Source: Bacteroidales bacterium (GTDB lineage: Bacteria > Bacteroidota > Bacteroidia > Bacteroidales > VadinHA17). Taken from it: a DNA stretch of 32,209 bases. The translations under genes and the position numbers were made by a program. The stretch covers positions 1 through 32,209 of the forward strand of contig JAFGXX010000009.1 in the NCBI GenBank assembly GCA_016936435.1, given 5' to 3'. This document shows positions 24,505 to 32,209 of this stretch, one piece after another; position 1 is the stretch's first letter; the number at the start of each line of letters is the position of its first letter. Under the pieces are notes generated by a model. That model was not told where the DNA came from. It searched no databases and saw nothing but the letters and a program-made list of their open reading frames with translations.

Positions 24505-25561
24505 CATAGAATTTCATGCATCTGAGGGCGAGACGGTTCTCGATGTTGCACGCCGGGCAGGTATATCCATTCCGACTCTCTGCCATAAGGATGGTGTGGA
24601 GCATTATTCTTCCTGCATGGTCTGCCTTGTAAGGGACAGACGGAATAACAGTTATATCCCATCCTGTTCGGCACTGGTACAGGAAGGTATGGACATAGAT
24701 GCATCAGGTGATGATGTTAAGGAACTGAGAAGAAAAGCGGTAGAATTATTGCTGCTGGAACATCGCGCTGAATGTGAGGCTCCCTGTCGGGTGGTATGCC
24801 CGGCAGCTTATGATATTCCCCGGATGAACCGTCTTCTGTCAGCCGGCAGATTCAGGGAAGCCGTTGATCTTATAGTTTCTGAGCTTGCTACGCCTGAGAT
24901 AAGATGCCTCACCTGCGGAGCTTATTGCGAAAATGCATGCCGGAGAAAGAAAATAGATACCCCCATCTCAATAAGGAATATCAGGCTTTTTATTTTCGAC
25001 AAAATAAAAGAAGAAAAACTGTTTTCAGGTAGCGCTGCAGGAAGCGATGCAAGGTATTCCGCAAAGGAGGAACTCAAGAATCGATTTTCATCCCGCACAG
25101 GAAAACTAAATGACGCTGAACTGCGGCAATGGCTGAAAGAGTGTGACGGAATGTCAGAAAGGTACAGGGATATTACAAGTTTTGAACAGGCTTCTTCGGA
25201 AGCTGAAAGTTGCATGCATTGCGATTGCAGGGCAGCGGGGAACTGTGCTCTCAGGGCTGTGGCAGAAGATCTTTCTCTTAAGGATCCTGCCGGTAAACTT
25301 GTTAATTCCCCGATAAAGAAGAAGATAAACAAAAATACCGGTCTGATTTTTGAGAATGCGAAATGTATTAAGTGCGGCTTGTGCGTGAGAGTATGTGAGG
25401 ACAGTAACGATGAACCGGCACTTTGTTTTATCAACAGAGGTTTTGTGTCAATAATATCGGAACCTCTGACCGCGGAATTTGACGATATACTGGCAAGCCA
25501 GGCCCGCAAGGCAGTGGAGGTATGCCCTACCGGAGCATTGAGTTTTATTGAAAAGACATGA
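24485..25561 (+). CDS. NuoG/GltD-type iron-sulfur protein lacking the FAD domain
   Basis: Cytoplasmic electron carrier. A plant-type [2Fe-2S] domain opens the protein (C33, C44, C47, C61). It is followed by a GltD/NfnB N-terminal (Fer4_20-like) helical Fe-S domain (C97, C101, C105-Pro, then C141, C144, C148, C152). A linker (about 180-240) carries FSSRTGKLNDAE. Next is a cysteine cluster ESCMHCDCRAAGNC (C243, C246, C248, C254) and a closing ferredoxin-like segment (C294/297/300/304 with C347-Pro). In longer relatives I recall, a FAD/NAD(P)-binding Rossmann unit sits between the GltD-like domain and this linker. No GxGxxG motif is visible here, so the flavin part appears to be absent. It probably passes electrons from the NuoEF fusion onward. 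It overlaps both neighbours. Confidence 0.85.
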   Translation: MYIKINNIEFHASEGETVLDVARRAGISIPTLCHKDGVEHYSSCMVCLVRDRRNNSYIPSCSALVQEGMDIDASGDDVKELRRKAVELLLLEHRAECEAPCRVVCPAAYDIPRMNRLLSAGRFREAVDLIVSELATPEIRCLTCGAYCENACRRKKIDTPISIRNIRLFIFDKIKEEKLFSGSAAGSDARYSAKEELKNRFSSRTGKLNDAELRQWLKECDGMSERYRDITSFEQASSEAESCMHCDCRAAGNCALRAVAEDLSLKDPAGKLVNSPIKKKINKNTGLIFENAKCIKCGLCVRVCEDSNDEPALCFINRGFVSIISEPLTAEFDDILASQARKAVEVCPTGALSFIEKT

Positions 25562-26682
25562 ATAGAATAAGAAAAATCATATTAAATTTTCTTCTGTTGT
25601 CGCTTTATGGTCTTGCATCTGCTCAGACAGCGGCAGACAGCTGGTCTCTTTTCCGGGGGACCAGTGATCTTGCAGGGCTTGTCAGGGCTGAGCTTCCCTC
25701 CCGCCCTGAATTACTGTGGAATCTTTCAACAGGTTCGCGGACGAAATCATCACCTGTGGTAAGTGACGGGATGATCTTCTTTGGTGATGACAAAGGGATA
25801 CTTTATGCTGTGGGTGATGAAGGAAAGATAAGGTGGAAATTCGAAGCAGGAAGCGCCATCGAAGCTCCTCCCATGGTATATGCCGGACTTGTTATCGTCG
25901 GGACCGCCGACGGAAGTCTACGGGCCGTAAATAAGTCAACAGGAAAGCCTGAATGGATATATACAACAGACAATCAGATAGTTGGATCGGCAAATTTCTG
26001 GATCGCCGGGAAAAAGTCAGGAATAATATTCGGAAGTTACGACTATTTCCTTCACTGTGTCGATCCTGTTTCAGGCATGATGCTTTGGAAGCTCGAAACT
26101 GATAATTATGTGAATGGTACGCCGGCGGTGGGAAACAACAGAATAGTGTTCGGAGGCTGCGACGGTATAATCCGTCTTGTTGATCCTCTGACAGGTAAAG
26201 AACGTGATACCATCAACATAGGTGTATATATTGCGGCTTCTCCTGCCCTGTCGGATCAGAAGGCGTTTTTCGGGGATTATGACGGCAATTTTTATTGCAC
26301 CGACCTGGTCAGCGGCAAAGTAGTCTGGCGAATACCTCCGGGAGATAACTCCGGTGCCATTCTGGGAATTCCTGCAGTAGGGAATAATTACACCGTAATC
26401 GGCAATGAAGATAAATACCTTTATTGCTACGACACCCATACAGGTCGTCAGATATGGAAATACAGGACCAATGGCCGTGTTACGGGCTCGGCTGTGATAA
26501 CACCCACACAGGTTCTTTTCGGAAGCATGGACGGTTATGTGTATCTTGCAGGGCTGGCTGACGGGAAGAAAATATGGAGTTTTAATGCAGGCGGACCGCT
26601 GGGAAGTTCTCCGGCAGTTACGGGAAGCCGTTTTTATTTCCTCACTGAAGACGGCAGGTTGCTGGCCTTCGGGAACAGATAA
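25558..26682 (+). CDS. Exported BamB-like PQQ_2 beta-propeller protein
   Basis: Type I signal peptide (hydrophobic core about residues 7-19, cleavage near LASAQ), then an unusually regular propeller that fills nearly the whole protein. Blades are spaced about 40 residues apart, with motifs such as GKIRWKFEAG, GKPEWIYTTD, GMMLWKLETD, GKVVWRIPPG, GRQIWKYRTN and GKKIWSFNAG. Several strands begin with SSPVVSDG or SPAVTG. There is no outer-membrane lipobox, unlike BamB itself, so it is likely soluble in the periplasm. It overlaps the preceding Fe-S gene as ATGA, an intimate link between a periplasmic propeller and a cytoplasmic redox subunit. A BamB role in outer-membrane assembly is possible on fold alone, but the context argues against it. 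Confidence 0.87.
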   Translation: MNRIRKIILNFLLLSLYGLASAQTAADSWSLFRGTSDLAGLVRAELPSRPELLWNLSTGSRTKSSPVVSDGMIFFGDDKGILYAVGDEGKIRWKFEAGSAIEAPPMVYAGLVIVGTADGSLRAVNKSTGKPEWIYTTDNQIVGSANFWIAGKKSGIIFGSYDYFLHCVDPVSGMMLWKLETDNYVNGTPAVGNNRIVFGGCDGIIRLVDPLTGKERDTINIGVYIAASPALSDQKAFFGDYDGNFYCTDLVSGKVVWRIPPGDNSGAILGIPAVGNNYTVIGNEDKYLYCYDTHTGRQIWKYRTNGRVTGSAVITPTQVLFGSMDGYVYLAGLADGKKIWSFNAGGPLGSSPAVTGSRFYFLTEDGRLLAFGNR

Positions 26683-26729
26683 ATATTCATTTCGTACAGG
26701 TTCGGTATGCGCCATAAAAAAATTCAGAC

Positions 26730-28028
26730 ATGAAAATATTCTATCTCATAACAGGATCGGGAGGATCATTTTATTGTGCCAACTGCTACCGCGACATGCT
26801 GTATGTAAGAGCTATACGTAAAGTGCCCGGGGTGACGGCAAAAGCACTTCCCCTTTATTTGCCACCCGACAGTGAAGATCTCCGGAATGGTTTTGAAAAA
26901 GAGGTGTTTTTTGGAGCGGTTTCGATGTATTTAAGGGAAAGAATAAAAATCTTCAGAAAGATGCCGCTTTTTCTGGAAAAAATATTCGATTCGACACCCT
27001 TGCTGAGGCTTGCGGCGCGTTTGTCGGGTACAACAAATTCTGAAGGTCTTGAAGAACTGACGCTCAATATGATCGAAGGGGATAATGCATTTAAACCACG
27101 TGAAGTGGACAGACTTGTCAGATACCTTAAAAAAGAAGGAGAGCCTGATGTTATTCACCTGTCTAACGCTCTGATACTGGGTCTGGCACGGCAACTGAAG
27201 CAAAGAATGAATGTAAAGATAGTATGCTCGCTTCTGAATGAAGATGACTGGATTGACGACATGGCTGAACCGTTCAGAGTCAGGGCATGGAGCCTGATTG
27301 CAAAGGAAACCAGTTATGTAGACAGCTTCATCACTCCAAGTAAATACAGCAAGGATCATTTCATTAAAAAAACCGGAGTAAGCGGCGACAATATTCACAT
27401 TGTCCCGCTGGGTTTCGATCCCGAAATATCAGGATCAGGAAGGGAAATACCGCAAACTCCTTCATTGGGATTTTTCAACCGTGTGAGTTCACATAACGGT
27501 TTCGATAAACTGACAGATGCTTTTATTGAAATCCGTGAAAGAGACCTGGTACCCGGACTGACACTGCATGTTTGCGGAGGCTTTACCGGTGTTGACAAAC
27601 CTTTTATCGCAGAACAGATCAGCAAGCTGAAGAGTAAGGGACTAAAGCAATTTGTAAGGATCTACCCCGAATTTATAGGTGATAAAAAAGCTGAGTTTTT
27701 CAGGAATGTAAATGTTATAAGTGTCCCTGTGAGAAAATATGACGGTTACGGATTTTACCTTCTTGAAGCCAATGCAGCAGGAGTACCTGTAGTCCAGCCG
27801 GCAACGGGGGCTTTTCCGGAGATTATTGAGATGACCGGCGGCGGAATGATATATAAACCCGACAGTCATTCTGCACTGGTTGACGCCCTGGTAACACTTC
27901 TTAATGATCAGGACCTACAGGAAAAATATGGAAATGATGGAAACAGAAATGTCAGGGAACAGCTGTCTCTTTCAAAAATGACCGGAAACCTGTCAGCAGT
28001 GTACCGAAGTCTAGAGATTAATATATAA
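26730..28028 (+). CDS. GT4-type glycosyltransferase
   Basis: Cytoplasmic retaining glycosyltransferase with two Rossmann-like halves (GT-B fold). The N-terminus carries the SGGxYCxNCxRD-type opening (GGSFYCANCYRDM) seen in a GT4 subgroup, with Cys16 and Cys19. The middle has ITPSKYSKDHF and IVPLGFDPE. The C-terminal nucleotide-sugar site reads DGYGFYLLEANAAG, so the usual EX7E motif is D338-X7-E346. No membrane segment is present. It starts 47 bp after the last propeller and 11 bp before the ABC ATPase gene. The acceptor and sugar are unknown; modification of a lipid or surface glycan exported by the neighbouring transporter is a reasonable guess, but only a guess. Confidence 0.88.
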   Translation: MKIFYLITGSGGSFYCANCYRDMLYVRAIRKVPGVTAKALPLYLPPDSEDLRNGFEKEVFFGAVSMYLRERIKIFRKMPLFLEKIFDSTPLLRLAARLSGTTNSEGLEELTLNMIEGDNAFKPREVDRLVRYLKKEGEPDVIHLSNALILGLARQLKQRMNVKIVCSLLNEDDWIDDMAEPFRVRAWSLIAKETSYVDSFITPSKYSKDHFIKKTGVSGDNIHIVPLGFDPEISGSGREIPQTPSLGFFNRVSSHNGFDKLTDAFIEIRERDLVPGLTLHVCGGFTGVDKPFIAEQISKLKSKGLKQFVRIYPEFIGDKKAEFFRNVNVISVPVRKYDGYGFYLLEANAAGVPVVQPATGAFPEIIEMTGGGMIYKPDSHSALVDALVTLLNDQDLQEKYGNDGNRNVREQLSLSKMTGNLSAVYRSLEINI

Positions 28029-28039
28029 GGAAGCGGATT

Positions 28040-28705
28040 ATGTTACGACTCGAAAATATCTGCAAATCATTCGTGCAGCGAGGTGTTGTGCTTGACAATC
28101 TGTCACTTATGGTGAAAGATGGAGATTCAATATCTATTACCGGGCCGTCAGGGTCAGGTAAAACAACATTGTTAAATCTTATAGGAGCACTCGACAGGCC
28201 CGATTCCGGCAGCCTGTATTTCAGGAATAAAAATATTGGCAGCCTGGATGATGACGAATCTGCGTACTACCGAAACAGGAACATTGGGTTCGTTTTCCAG
28301 GATCATCTTCTGCTGCCATACCTTACGGTGTGGGAAAATATAATCCTTCCGCTTTCTGCCTACAGAATTGAAGCAGGTGAATATGCCTCCAGGGAGGATC
28401 ACGCAAAGCTTCTGATGGAACGGACAGGAATATCAGGTCTTTCAGGTAAATACCCTTTTCAGATATCCGGAGGAGAAGCACAGAGGACAACGCTGGTAAG
28501 AGCGCTTGTTAACAGGCCCGACCTTCTCCTGGGTGATGAACCTACTGGTTCGCTTGATTCAGAAAATGCCGAACTGCTTGGAACCATTTTATCAGATTTG
28601 AACAGAGATATGGGTATTACTCTTATTGTAGCTACTCATTCGCCCGATCTCGCCGGAAAGATGAAAAAGAATTACAGGCTTGCCGGAGGCAAATTGCAGC
28701 AATGA
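28040..28705 (+). CDS. LolD/MacB-type ABC transporter ATP-binding protein
   Basis: Cytoplasmic ATPase for the permease encoded 18 bp downstream. Walker A is GPSGSGKT (35-42), the Q-loop is in FVFQDHLL, the signature is ISGGEAQR (142-149; the more common form is LSGGQQQR), Walker B is LLLGDE (162-167) with the EPTGSLD D-loop region, and the switch histidine is H200 (VATHS). The length of 221 residues and the EPTGSLD pattern place it in the LolD/MacB/FtsE-like type VII transporter class rather than a classical importer. No substrate-binding protein is encoded nearby, which fits an extruder or mechanotransmission role. Confidence 0.93.
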   Translation: MLRLENICKSFVQRGVVLDNLSLMVKDGDSISITGPSGSGKTTLLNLIGALDRPDSGSLYFRNKNIGSLDDDESAYYRNRNIGFVFQDHLLLPYLTVWENIILPLSAYRIEAGEYASREDHAKLLMERTGISGLSGKYPFQISGGEAQRTTLVRALVNRPDLLLGDEPTGSLDSENAELLGTILSDLNRDMGITLIVATHSPDLAGKMKKNYRLAGGKLQQ

Positions 28706-28723
28706 AGATGTTAATCTGAAGGT

Positions 28724-31700
28724 ATGAGATATTTTTTTGCCGGTAGTATATTCAGGTCTCTAATTTACAACAGGAAAGATGCAATATATCAGGTTGTTAT
28801 AGTTGCACTACTTACAGCTGTAATATCAGGTTCGCTGCTTACCGGAGAGTCGGTAAGGCACAGTCTGAGGCAATCTTCTGAAGAAAAACTGGGAAATACC
28901 CGCTTCGTGGTCAGCTCCGGCTTAAGGTTTTTAAATGCCTCTCTCGATTCTGTCCTTTCGATGAAAACGGGCGACAAAGCTGTTTCAGTCCTTGAACTTG
29001 ACGGATACAGCCAGAATTTTCTCACAGGGAAGACAGTTCTCAACGCAAAGATTCTGGGAGCAGATGAAGATTTCTTTGTTTTCAGCACAGGGTCACCCAT
29101 AGTAATTGAAAGAGGTTATGCAGCTCTTAATGAAGAAGCTGCTGCGATGCTTGGAGTATCGCCCGGCGATGAAATTATCGTCCGTTTCAGCTCCGTTGAT
29201 CCCATCCCTGCAAATGCACCTTTTTCTCCGGGTGATGAGCAAAGTGATTCAAGAGTCCTGAAAGTCGGAATGATACTGAAACCTGAGCAGGCGGCAGATT
29301 TTTCTCTTTCGGTAAGTCAGATGAGCCCGGTCAACATTTTCATGAATATTGACGATATAGTGCCTGATGAAGAAGAAACCCCGGCAAACAGGATTCTTAT
29401 AGATCCGGCTGAGAAACATGATATAACTTACTATAATACATTACTCCGTGAGATCATCAGCTTAAACGATATAGGCTTATCGCTCCGTAGGTCTGCAGTC
29501 ACAGGTGAGGCGGAGCTTATTTCCGGACGGATATTTATCGACAGTGCCATCGTGGATGCTGTATTGTCTGCTGTGCCCGGCTCCTACCCTGTCCTGACAT
29601 ATCTCGCCAATTCATTCAGTCTGGATGACAGGTCTACACCTTATTCATTTGTTTCGTCATTTGACGGGCCTCTGACCCGAAATCTGGCTGACAATGGTGT
29701 GATTGTCAACCGGTGGATGGCCGATGATTTAGACCTTAAAGCGGGAGACGAAGTTACGGTCTCGTGGTTTGTCCAGGGTTTTGCAGGCAAGCTTGAAGAA
29801 ACTGACAGTAAGTTTTTTGTGGAAGGTATTGCCGAATGGGGGGACAAATACCTGGATCCTTCGCTGATGCCTGATTTCCCTGGTATTTCAGGTCGGACGA
29901 CATGTTCTGACTGGGATGCCGGAATACCTGTTCTTCTCGACAGGATAAGGGAAAAGGATGAAGATTACTGGAATCGTTACGGAGGAACTCCGAAGGCTTT
30001 TTTTAAATACAGTACCGGCAAAATGCTGTGGTCAAATAATTTTGGTAATGCAACGGCCATACGTTTTCCTGCATACCTTGCTGAAGATGAGATTCAAAAA
30101 ATGCTGAAAGGCGTTATTGATCCCAGTGAAGCCGGCATAACACTTAATGATGTGAAAGCTTCCTCGATCAGGGCTGCAGAGGGCGGAACAGATTTTGGGT
30201 CGCTCTTTCTCAGCCTGGGCTTCTTCATTATATTGTCGAATCTGATCCTTCTTTCACTTGCCGTTTCACTGTTTTTTGACTCAAGGAAGAAGCAGGTTAA
30301 AACATATTTTTCGCTCGGTTTCAGGAAGAGGGATATAATGAATATGTTGTTTTCTGAAGTGTTTGTTATAACTGTAGCAGGCGCTCTTCCCGGAGCATTT
30401 ACAGGTTATCTGATGAATGTTGTGATGATCCGTGCTCTCAACGGCGTCTGGAGCGGGGCCGTCCAGACTGATACACTTACACATACATTCAGCTTAATGC
30501 CGCTGATTACGGGGTTTATTGCAGCGGTTCTCGTTTCTTCCGTCATTATTTTTTTCCTGACAAGCCGCTTTATTTCATCGCTGTCGCGGACTTCAACAGG
30601 TGAACTTAAACTGCATTCCGGTAAACGCAACAGGATCTTTCTTGTCGCGGCATCATTTGTCAGTGCAGGGCTTCTAATGGTCTCTTTATTTTCGGACCGT
30701 TTTGCTACGGTATCTGCTTTTGCCTCCGGAGTTTTTTTCTTCATGATGATGTTACTGATGCTCAGATCGTATTATATCAGTAGCAGGCATAAAACATCTG
30801 ATTCACTTTCAAAGCGTTATTATTTTTTCCACCCCGGAGAGGCCCTGACACCTGTCATGATAATTGCAGCAGGGATTTTTGCGGTGATGATAACTGCCTC
30901 TAACAAACAGTATCCTGATGAACGTTTGCTTCCTGCAGGAGGTACGGGAGGCTATCTTTTATGGGCACAAACAGCTCTTCCCTTGAAACATGACCTGAAC
31001 TCAAATGAGGGAAGAGGGGAATTTGGTCTTGATGAAGAAGAACTAAAGGACCTGATATTTGTTCAGGCCGGGCGTGTGTCGGGTGATGATGCCAGTTGTC
31101 TGAACCTCAATCTCGTCAGTACCCCTCCTATCCTGGGACTTAATCCCCGGAAGTTCATTGAGAACGGATCTTTTTCCTTCGTCTCCGGGCTTAAAAACAA
31201 CGATGTGGCAAATCCGTGGGAAATGCAGGGGAATCATGCCTCAGACAATACTGTGTATGGGATTGCTGATGAAACAGTTCTGAAATGGGGACTGGAGATA
31301 AGCACTGGCGACACCATTGTTGTTTCGGCTGAAGATGGTAAACCTCTTAACATTATTATTGCCGGCGGATTGAAATCCTCAGTTTTCCAGGGGCATGTTT
31401 TAATTCATGAAGATGATCTGTTCAGGTATTTTCCTTCCGTGGCGGGAAATTCTGTTTTCCTTATAGACGGCGACAGCAGAAAAGCAGATTTCTATATTGA
31501 AACGCTGAGTGAAAGGTTTTCAGGTTATGGAATGCAGGTTATGAGATCCACGGACAGACTGAAGTCATTTCTTGAGGTAACAAACACCTATCTTGATGTT
31601 TTCATGATACTTGGGGTTTTCGGAATGGTGCTGGGTGCTGCAGGACTGGGTTTCGTGCTTCTGAGAAGCTACAACAGCAGAAAACGCGAATTTGCGCTGA

Positions 31701-31963
31701 TGGCTGCTACAGGTTTTTCTCAATCCTCCATAAGACGACATATTATGAAAGATCAGGTTCTGATAGTTATCTGGGGTATCATTAGCGGAACACTATCTGG
31801 GCTGATTGCCACTTTGCCTTCACTGATGAGCGGAACAGATATTCACTGGCTGACTATTATCCTGATGGCTCTGCTTATTGCTGCAACAGGAATTACGGCA
31901 ATTTCACTTTCATTACGGAGCTTAAGAAGAGAATCACTTATCAGTCAGTTACGTAATGAATGA
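28724..31963 (+). CDS. Large FtsX/LolE-type ABC permease, 1079 aa
   Basis: Inner-membrane permease that should pair with the ATPase just upstream. The first membrane segment (about 22-42) is followed by a large periplasmic domain (about 45-480). An FtsX-type group of membrane segments comes next (about 490-515, 545-570, 595-620), with the SLGFRKRDIMNMLF coupling region. Two or three further segments lie near 640-730, then a second periplasmic domain (about 730-960), and a last FtsX group (about 965-1065) with MAATGFSQSSIRRHIMKDQ. About ten membrane segments and two periplasmic modules recall YbbP-like permeases rather than LolC or LolE. The substrate is unknown. The stop TGA at 31961-31963 is immediately followed by the stop of the convergent gene. 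Confidence 0.9.
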   Translation: MRYFFAGSIFRSLIYNRKDAIYQVVIVALLTAVISGSLLTGESVRHSLRQSSEEKLGNTRFVVSSGLRFLNASLDSVLSMKTGDKAVSVLELDGYSQNFLTGKTVLNAKILGADEDFFVFSTGSPIVIERGYAALNEEAAAMLGVSPGDEIIVRFSSVDPIPANAPFSPGDEQSDSRVLKVGMILKPEQAADFSLSVSQMSPVNIFMNIDDIVPDEEETPANRILIDPAEKHDITYYNTLLREIISLNDIGLSLRRSAVTGEAELISGRIFIDSAIVDAVLSAVPGSYPVLTYLANSFSLDDRSTPYSFVSSFDGPLTRNLADNGVIVNRWMADDLDLKAGDEVTVSWFVQGFAGKLEETDSKFFVEGIAEWGDKYLDPSLMPDFPGISGRTTCSDWDAGIPVLLDRIREKDEDYWNRYGGTPKAFFKYSTGKMLWSNNFGNATAIRFPAYLAEDEIQKMLKGVIDPSEAGITLNDVKASSIRAAEGGTDFGSLFLSLGFFIILSNLILLSLAVSLFFDSRKKQVKTYFSLGFRKRDIMNMLFSEVFVITVAGALPGAFTGYLMNVVMIRALNGVWSGAVQTDTLTHTFSLMPLITGFIAAVLVSSVIIFFLTSRFISSLSRTSTGELKLHSGKRNRIFLVAASFVSAGLLMVSLFSDRFATVSAFASGVFFFMMMLLMLRSYYISSRHKTSDSLSKRYYFFHPGEALTPVMIIAAGIFAVMITASNKQYPDERLLPAGGTGGYLLWAQTALPLKHDLNSNEGRGEFGLDEEELKDLIFVQAGRVSGDDASCLNLNLVSTPPILGLNPRKFIENGSFSFVSGLKNNDVANPWEMQGNHASDNTVYGIADETVLKWGLEISTGDTIVVSAEDGKPLNIIIAGGLKSSVFQGHVLIHEDDLFRYFPSVAGNSVFLIDGDSRKADFYIETLSERFSGYGMQVMRSTDRLKSFLEVTNTYLDVFMILGVFGMVLGAAGLGFVLLRSYNSRKREFALMAATGFSQSSIRRHIMKDQVLIVIWGIISGTLSGLIATLPSLMSGTDIHWLTIILMALLIAATGITAISLSLRSLRRESLISQLRNE

Positions 31964-32209
31964 TCAGAAGTCAATGTTATATTCTAACACCAGAAGATTT
32001 ACATCATATAAATCAGGTATATAATCGCGACGAAAAACATACGACAGATCGATTGAATGTCTTTTTGAAATGGAATATTCAATTCCGGTTCCCAAACGCA
32101 TTATTCCGATTAACTTATCTGTTTCGGGATATGTCGGGAAAAAAGTCTCGGCGAAAACCCATGGGTTGACAGGGAATGAAGATGTTCTGTAGGTAGCTTT
32201 TATTCTGAA
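31964..32209 (-). CDS. C-terminus of a DUF2490-like outer-membrane beta-barrel protein (partial)
   Basis: This reading frame is open from the window edge to a stop and is absent from the ORF track because its start lies outside. The 81 visible residues alternate hydrophobic and polar positions in beta-strands with short turns (RLGTGIEYSISKRHSID, LSYVFRRDYIPD) and end in a C-terminal phenylalanine (LEYNIDF), typical of an outer-membrane beta-barrel. The pattern resembles DUF2490 proteins common in Bacteroidota; their function is not established to my knowledge. Its stop codon touches the stop of the convergent permease gene with no spacer. The competing plus-strand ORF at 31960-32169 is explained by this gene. 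Confidence 0.72.
   Translation of the reverse strand, partial: FRIKATYRTSSFPVNPWVFAETFFPTYPETDKLIGIMRLGTGIEYSISKRHSIDLSYVFRRDYIPDLYDVNLLVLEYNIDF

Noticed and set aside
24922-25509. 195-aa minus-strand ORF in the NuoG/GltD-type gene
   Set aside because: Ser-rich antisense frame opposite a cysteine-patterned Fe-S protein; a shadow.
22078-25561. Calling the NuoEF fusion and Fe-S protein part of complex I or a hydrogenase
   Set aside because: No other Nuo subunits, H-cluster motifs or NiFe ligands are encoded nearby; the Fe-S protein stops after its ferredoxin domains.
14513-26682. Calling the propellers PQQ-dependent dehydrogenases
   Set aside because: The PQQ_2 repeat is shared by many proteins without cofactor, such as BamB. 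I could not identify the PQQ and metal ligands or the vicinal disulfide of true quinoprotein dehydrogenases.
26071-26715. 214-aa minus-strand ORF over the last propeller gene
   Set aside because: It mirrors the regular blade repeats of the plus-strand propeller and has no features of its own.
31960-32169. 69-aa plus-strand ORF after the large permease
   Set aside because: The opposite strand is open to the window edge and encodes a convincing beta-barrel C-terminus with a terminal Phe; the plus frame has no recognisable pattern.

Overview
The window looks like chromosome from a member of the Bacteroidota, most likely a Bacteroidales/Marinilabiliales-type degrader of sulfated glycans. The reasons are the MacB/FtsX permease style, AT-rich leaders with few Shine-Dalgarno sites, a DUF2490-like beta-barrel, and a run of serine-type sulfatases. 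The taxonomic call is inference: no rRNA or marker gene is present. I see no tRNA, rRNA, CRISPR array, insertion sequence, integrase or transcription factor gene.

Left arm (1-3654, + strand): a two-module FtsX/MacB-type permease, then a secreted TPR-like protein preceded by a perfect 14-bp palindrome that could be an operator.

Minus-strand block (14242 back to 3663): a phosphotriesterase-fold metalloprotein followed by six consecutive S1 sulfatases. Spacers are mostly 20-35 bp, with two longer ones of 75 and 117 bp. All six have a serine at the formylglycine position, so they would need an anSME-type maturase, and none is encoded here. Five have lipoprotein-like signals and one has a type I signal peptide. 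The sulfatases are clearly divergent from each other, so this reads as a multi-linkage desulfation toolkit. No glycoside hydrolase or SusC/SusD gene accompanies it.

Plus-strand block (14513-26682), divergent from the sulfatases across a 270-bp region: this is the least expected part. It encodes five beta-propeller-type proteins (four PQQ_2/BamB-like, one NHL-like), a 59-aa exported mini-protein with four cysteines, and a Tat-exported ferredoxin with 17 cysteines. It also encodes a NapH/NosR-like membrane iron-sulfur protein, a NuoE-NuoF fusion with extra ferredoxin domains, and a NuoG/GltD-type iron-sulfur protein that appears to lack the FAD domain of longer relatives. The last five genes overlap at every junction (ATGA, GTGA, 20 nt, ATGA). 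The simplest model, which is inference, is a redox chain from NADH through cytoplasmic FMN and Fe-S carriers and a NapGH-like membrane/periplasmic relay to an exported acceptor associated with the propeller proteins. No terminal oxidoreductase is visible.

Right arm (26730-31963, + strand): a GT4-type glycosyltransferase, a LolD/MacB-type ABC ATPase and a large 1079-aa FtsX-type permease. The permease stop codon directly abuts the stop of a minus-strand gene that is cut by the window edge and is missing from the ORF track. This is the C-terminus of a DUF2490-like outer-membrane beta-barrel.
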